This document shows positions 39,268 through 42,702 of a stretch of 42,702 nucleotides of DNA, one piece after another. The stretch comes from Candidatus Aquidulcis sp. Lineage in GTDB: Bacteria > Chloroflexota > Anaerolineae > UBA4142. Every line of letters begins with the position of its first letter. The stretch's first letter is position 1. Where the stretch lies: positions 76,972-119,673 of the forward strand of contig DYJA01000003.1 of assembly GCA_020723345.1 (NCBI GenBank). The letters run 5' to 3'. The position numbers were made by a program, and so were the translations under genes. The notes beneath the pieces are model-generated. The model made no database searches and was not told the DNA's origin. It worked only from the letters and a program-made list of their open reading frames with translations.

Positions 39268-40689
39268 TTACTTTTTCAGTCCCTCTTCCACAAGAATCTG
39301 CTGCACTTGCTTTTGGATTTGCGGCATCAGTGTCTTGGGATCGGCTTTGAGGTTTAGGACCTGCAACATCGCGTCGTAGTAGACATCCACCGCGCGCGGC
39401 ACGGTTTGGATCATCGATTGACCGCGCGACCATGCGAGTTGTTCGACCGCGACCTTGCGGCGCGGGTCCTTGTCCATTACGTCTTTCATCGCGTCGGCGG
39501 CTTTTTTCGTAAAGGGCAAATAACCGCTCACCTTGGAATAGCGCGCGATCTGTCCCGGCTGTTCCATCCAACGGATGAATTCCCACGCCGCTTGTTTCTT
39601 TTCCGGTGTGCGCCCTGCCATAATGCACAAACCCGCGCCGCCGGTCGGCACTTTGCGCCCGGCGGAACCTTCAGGCAAATACGCGACGCCGGGCTTGAAT
39701 CGACCGCCCGCCGTATCGTCAATGCGACCAATCACGCCGGTAGACTCGATCAGCATCGCACCTTTGCCGCTGCCAAAGTACGCGAGCGCGTTGCCGTCGG
39801 CTTTGGTGGGGAGGTACGCTTGTCCGGCTTGGAAGAGTTTCTGCATGCGCGAGAGAAATTCGATGACCTGCGGGCTGTCGAAATAGGTATTCCATTTTTC
39901 ATCGCTCAGTTCGCCGCCGTGCATCCACGCGTAACTCTGTTGCCACCACCAGTCGGCGTTAGCGAGGAAAATGAAACCATACAGCGCTGTCTTGCCGCCT
40001 TCCAGCACCGTCGCCTTGGGCGCGTACTCGTTGAAGAACTGATCCCAGGTCTTGGGCGGTCCGCTGAACCCGGCTTTTTTGAGCGCGTCTTCGTTGTAGT
40101 AAAAGACCGGCGTGCTGACCGCGATGGGGAGTTGGTAATACACGCCATCCATCTTGCCGCGCTCGACCACGCCCCAGAAATCGCTCAAGTCCAAGCCGTT
40201 GGAACCTTTGATCAGATCGTCGAGTGGTTCGAGGCGTTTGTTGCGCGCAAAGTTTTGGTACATCACATCCGCGAGCATCACCATATCCGGCATCGCGCTG
40301 CCGCCCGCGGCGACCGCCGCGGTAAGTTTGTCGCGCAGTTCGCCGTACGCGCCCTGGAACTCGCCTCGGACGAAGACTTTGCTTTGCGACTTGTTGAAAT
40401 CGGCGACCATCTTGTCGAGTTCTTCGCCGTTGATCCCGCTGAGGGATCGCCACCAGGTTACTTCGACCGCGCCTTTGGGCGCAGCGGGCACCGCTGTTGC
40501 CGGGGGCTTGGTCGCCGCGACCGGCGATGCACCCGCCGGAGCACCCTGGGCGGCAGTCGAAGGGGTCGGTGCCGGCGCGGGCGCGGGCTGCGTTGCGGGC
40601 GTGCAACTCGCAAGCGCGGCAACGCCCGCCGCGCCTGCCGCCAGCCGAATAAATTCGCGACGCGTCAGTTTGCGAGAATCGTTTGACAT
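39268..40689 (-). CDS. Sugar ABC transporter substrate-binding lipoprotein (UgpB/AraN-like)
   Basis: 473 residues. Twin-arginine lipoprotein signal (LTRREFIRLAAGAAGVAALASC, described rather than relied on; RR at 12-13 and lipobox ALASC), a Pro/Ala linker (about 37-72), then a group 1 extracellular binding protein: VTWWRSLSGINGEELDKM, YQLPIAVSTPVFYYN, WEFIRWMEQPGQIA. AAAGGAGA precedes ATG at 40689. It belongs with the two permeases upstream; the ATPase is not in view. Confidence 0.9.
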   Translation of the reverse strand: MSNDSRKLTRREFIRLAAGAAGVAALASCTPATQPAPAPAPTPSTAAQGAPAGASPVAATKPPATAVPAAPKGAVEVTWWRSLSGINGEELDKMVADFNKSQSKVFVRGEFQGAYGELRDKLTAAVAAGGSAMPDMVMLADVMYQNFARNKRLEPLDDLIKGSNGLDLSDFWGVVERGKMDGVYYQLPIAVSTPVFYYNEDALKKAGFSGPPKTWDQFFNEYAPKATVLEGGKTALYGFIFLANADWWWQQSYAWMHGGELSDEKWNTYFDSPQVIEFLSRMQKLFQAGQAYLPTKADGNALAYFGSGKGAMLIESTGVIGRIDDTAGGRFKPGVAYLPEGSAGRKVPTGGAGLCIMAGRTPEKKQAAWEFIRWMEQPGQIARYSKVSGYLPFTKKAADAMKDVMDKDPRRKVAVEQLAWSRGQSMIQTVPRAVDVYYDAMLQVLNLKADPKTLMPQIQKQVQQILVEEGLKK

Positions 40690-41000
40690 GTTCTTCTCCT
40701 TTCCTCGGAACATAAAATCTCACCACGAAGACGCGAAGGACGCCAAGTTTTCGATAAGAACGATTTTCAAACCCTGGCGTTTGCTCTTCGGGATCTTCGT
40801 CTTGGTTCGAATCAATAGACTTTATCGGGAATAAGCCAATATCATCATTGGGACACTGATGAACGCTGATTCACACTGATTTTTATCTGTGTTCATCTGT
40901 GTTTATCTGTGTCCAAAACTATTTCCGACAAGGTCTAATCCGCAGAATGTCTAAAAGATCAGAATGCTCGAACGTACCTCCTTCCCCATTGCGCCGCGAG
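40690..41000. repeat. 311-bp gap with two word-array inverted repeats
   Basis: No gene is seen. At 40721-40807 ACCACGAAGACGCGAAGGACGCCAAG-type words (described) face CTGGCGTTTGC-TCTTCG-ATCTTCGTCTTGGTT; at 40851-40918 ACACTGATGAACGCTGATT words face ATCTGTGTTCATCTGTGTTTATCTGTGTCC. Both are inverted word arrays between permease and binding-protein genes. The rest is plain spacer. Confidence 0.8.
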
Positions 41001-41870
41001 TCATCCTTTGAGCGCGCCTTGAACCGCGCCTTCGAAGAATCTCTTTTGTCCAACCAAGAAAAGTGCGACGAGCGGCAGGACGACCATCGTCGCGCCGGCG
41101 TTGGCAACGTGCCACAAAGGCACGTCGCTGTACAGGTTTTTGAGCGTTTGAATTCCAATCGGAAGCGTGCGCATATCGCGCGTGTTCGTCACGATGAGGG
41201 GCCACAGATATTCGTTCCAGTGCGCGACGAACGCGAGCAGCAACAGCGTCGTCGTGATCGGCACGGACATCGGCAGCGCGACCTGGAACAACTGGCGGAG
41301 ATAACCCGCGCCGTCCATTTTCGCCGCGTCGAAAATTTCGTCCGGCAAACTTGCAAAATGCTGGCGCAGCAAGAACGTCGCAAACGCGGATGACAATTCG
41401 GGAACGATCAAACCTTGATACGTGTTGATCCATCCCAGATCGCGCAACATCAAAAAACGCGGAATCAAAGTGATCACGCCCGGAATCATCAGCGTGAGGA
41501 GGACGACGAAAAAGATGACGTCCTTTTTGGGAAAATGCAATCGCCCGAACGCATAACCCGCCAAAAGCCCCATCAAAAACTCACCAAGCGTGATCGTGAT
41601 CGTGTAGATGAGACTGTTCAATCCAAAGCGCGCCATCGGGACGCCGTTCCACGCGACGAGATAGTTGTCGAGATTCCAATTCGACGGCAGCCACTGGATC
41701 GGCACCGTGTAGACTTCTTGCAGCGTCTTGAACGAAGTCGTCACCATATAGAAAAACGGGAGACCGATCGCGAACGCGGTGACGATGATGAGCGCGTGCG
41801 AAAAGAGCGATTGCGCGATCGCGCGCCAACGGATCGGGCGATAACGCGCGGCGATTTGTAGATTCGTCAT
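41001..41870 (-). CDS. Sugar ABC permease (AraQ/UgpE type)
   Basis: 289 residues, six predicted membrane helices. The EAA loop DAAKMDGAGYLRQLFQVALPM (about 200-220) contacts the ATPase; start with ALIIVTAFAIGLPFFYMVTTSFK and the LPSNWNLDNYLVAW segment typical of MalG-type permeases. AGGA lies ahead of the ATG. It follows the other permease by 10 bp. Confidence 0.92.
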   Translation of the reverse strand: MTNLQIAARYRPIRWRAIAQSLFSHALIIVTAFAIGLPFFYMVTTSFKTLQEVYTVPIQWLPSNWNLDNYLVAWNGVPMARFGLNSLIYTITITLGEFLMGLLAGYAFGRLHFPKKDVIFFVVLLTLMIPGVITLIPRFLMLRDLGWINTYQGLIVPELSSAFATFLLRQHFASLPDEIFDAAKMDGAGYLRQLFQVALPMSVPITTTLLLLAFVAHWNEYLWPLIVTNTRDMRTLPIGIQTLKNLYSDVPLWHVANAGATMVVLPLVALFLVGQKRFFEGAVQGALKG

Positions 41871-41880
41871 CTTGTTTCCT

Positions 41881-42702
41881 TTACGAATACGTCACCCAGC
41901 GATTCGCGAGGCGCGTCTGTACGAAAGTAAAGATCATCATCACGACAAAGAAAATCACCGCGATCGCCGACGCGTACCCCATTCGATTGTAGTGGAATGC
42001 CTCGCGGTACAATGAGAACACGTACAAATTCGTCGCGTTGACGGGACCGCCGCCCGTCATCACCGACACGATGTCGAATGTCTGAAACGCGCCGATCATG
42101 CCGGTGACGACGAGAAAGTACGTGACGGGCGAGATCGCCGGAAAGGTCACCGCCCAAAACGATTGCCACGCGTTCGCGCCATCGACGCTCGCGGCGTCGA
42201 GCAGATCGTTGGAAACGCTTTGCAGCGCCGCGAGAAACACGATCGTCGAAAATCCCAGTCCCTTCCAGATCGCGACGACGATCAGCGCGGGCAATGCGAG
42301 TTCGGTGCTTGCCATCACATTCGGAAAATCGAGACCGAAGAGCGAGAAGAGCGCGCTAAAGGGACCGTAGTTGGGATCGTACATCGAGAGCCAAACCAGC
42401 GCCATCGCCGCGCTCGTCGTGATGTGGGGCGAGAAAATAATCAGACGCCAGAGACTTCGCAAGAACAGATTTTGATTCAGAAGAATCGCCAAGCCCAGCG
42501 AGATGGCGAGCCGGACAAAGACCGTGCCGAGGGTGAAGAGGAAAGTGTTAAAAACGACTTGATGAAACGCCGGGTTTTGTAGGAGATTGATATAGTTCTG
42601 CAACCCGACAAAGTTGATGTTGGGACTGAGCAAGTTCCAACTCGTCAGACTGAGGTAGAACGAGTAGACAAATGGATAATAGACCCACATCACCAGCAAA
42701 AA
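41881..42702 (-). CDS. Sugar ABC permease (AraP/UgpA type), cut by window edge
   Basis: 273+ residues; the reading frame stays open to the window end, and the visible N-terminus (VMWVYYPFVYSFYLSLTSW) is the end of the first helix, so a short N-terminal part is missing. MalF-type permease with FVGLQNYINLL and EAA loop DAASVDGANAWQSFWAVTFPAI. First gene of the sugar transport operon in this window; its promoter lies outside. Confidence 0.92.
   Translation of the reverse strand, partial: FLLVMWVYYPFVYSFYLSLTSWNLLSPNINFVGLQNYINLLQNPAFHQVVFNTFLFTLGTVFVRLAISLGLAILLNQNLFLRSLWRLIIFSPHITTSAAMALVWLSMYDPNYGPFSALFSLFGLDFPNVMASTELALPALIVVAIWKGLGFSTIVFLAALQSVSNDLLDAASVDGANAWQSFWAVTFPAISPVTYFLVVTGMIGAFQTFDIVSVMTGGGPVNATNLYVFSLYREAFHYNRMGYASAIAVIFFVVMMIFTFVQTRLANRWVTYS

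Noticed and set aside
39406-40686. 426-codon open frame antisense to the binding protein
   Set aside because: Shadow frame of a clear lipoprotein gene; no domain signs.
40951-41000. Small gene after a GGAGGT-like site in the permease-binding protein gap
   Set aside because: No start codon at proper spacing with an open frame of meaningful length.

Overview
The window looks like a chromosomal piece of a Chloroflexota bacterium, most likely Anaerolineae-like. This is an inference from the mix of genes (F420 enzymes, an acyl-CoA operon under TetR, an araM-type glycerol-1-phosphate dehydrogenase, lipoproteins with long Pro/Thr linkers, LysM/M23 envelope genes), the very high density of CGCG words, and the heavy load of intergenic palindromes. 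No rRNA gene or other direct taxonomic marker is present, and both window ends cut genes. Coding density is high and most genes run on the minus strand.

Layout. 1-6.8 kb: a cut signalling gene, then a fatty or aromatic acyl-CoA degradation set (acyl-CoA dehydrogenase; enoyl-CoA hydratase, family III CoA-transferase, thiolase, a cysteine-free redoxin and a TetR regulator with a perfect consensus promoter and operator). A plus-strand toxin-antitoxin pair splits this set. 6.8-9.4 kb: F420 genes cofE and npdG, and a lipoprotein hydrolase. 9.4-12.3 kb: an SsnA-like amidohydrolase and an unassigned PLP enzyme. 12.3-16.5 kb: an accessory block with a REP-associated tyrosine transposase (RAYT), a TIR-TPR-FGE protein, a fused nucleotidyltransferase-HEPN protein and a second FGE-fold protein. 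16.5-23.5 kb: one long minus-strand run headed by a GntR regulator: aspartate-type carbamoyltransferase, a four-helix-bundle protein, a knotted YgeW-like carbamoyltransferase, carbamate kinase, an M50-TPR membrane protease and threonine synthase. 23.6-31 kb: phosphoesterase, PstS-like lipoprotein, SIMPL protein, PhoR/PhoB-like two-component pair, YgeY-like M20 hydrolase and a methyltransferase. 31-35.6 kb (plus strand): LysM/M23 endopeptidase, adenosine-specific kinase family protein, a membrane-anchored unknown, patatin and a DUF1028 protein, then tRNA-Trp. 35.8-42.7 kb: a sugar operon (two permeases, binding protein, AraB, RpiB, AraM-like G1P dehydrogenase).

How the parts may work together. 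SsnA-like, YgeY-like, YgeW-like and carbamate kinase genes are the kind of genes linked in other bacteria to anaerobic purine/ureide use. Here they could release carbamoyl phosphate and make ATP from it, under GntR control. The sugar operon resembles the Bacillus ara operon, with RpiB present and no AraA or AraD in view. The acyl-CoA genes form a TetR-controlled oxidation module.

The most unusual feature is not a gene. Almost every gap between consecutive genes holds a stem-loop made of short degenerate words repeated two to four times, with the reverse-complement words on the other arm. The word differs from gap to gap, but the architecture is the same and the array typically starts at, or contains, the stop codon of the upstream gene. 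At least three palindromes or word arrays also lie in frame inside genes: the RAYT itself, threonine synthase and the SsnA-like enzyme.
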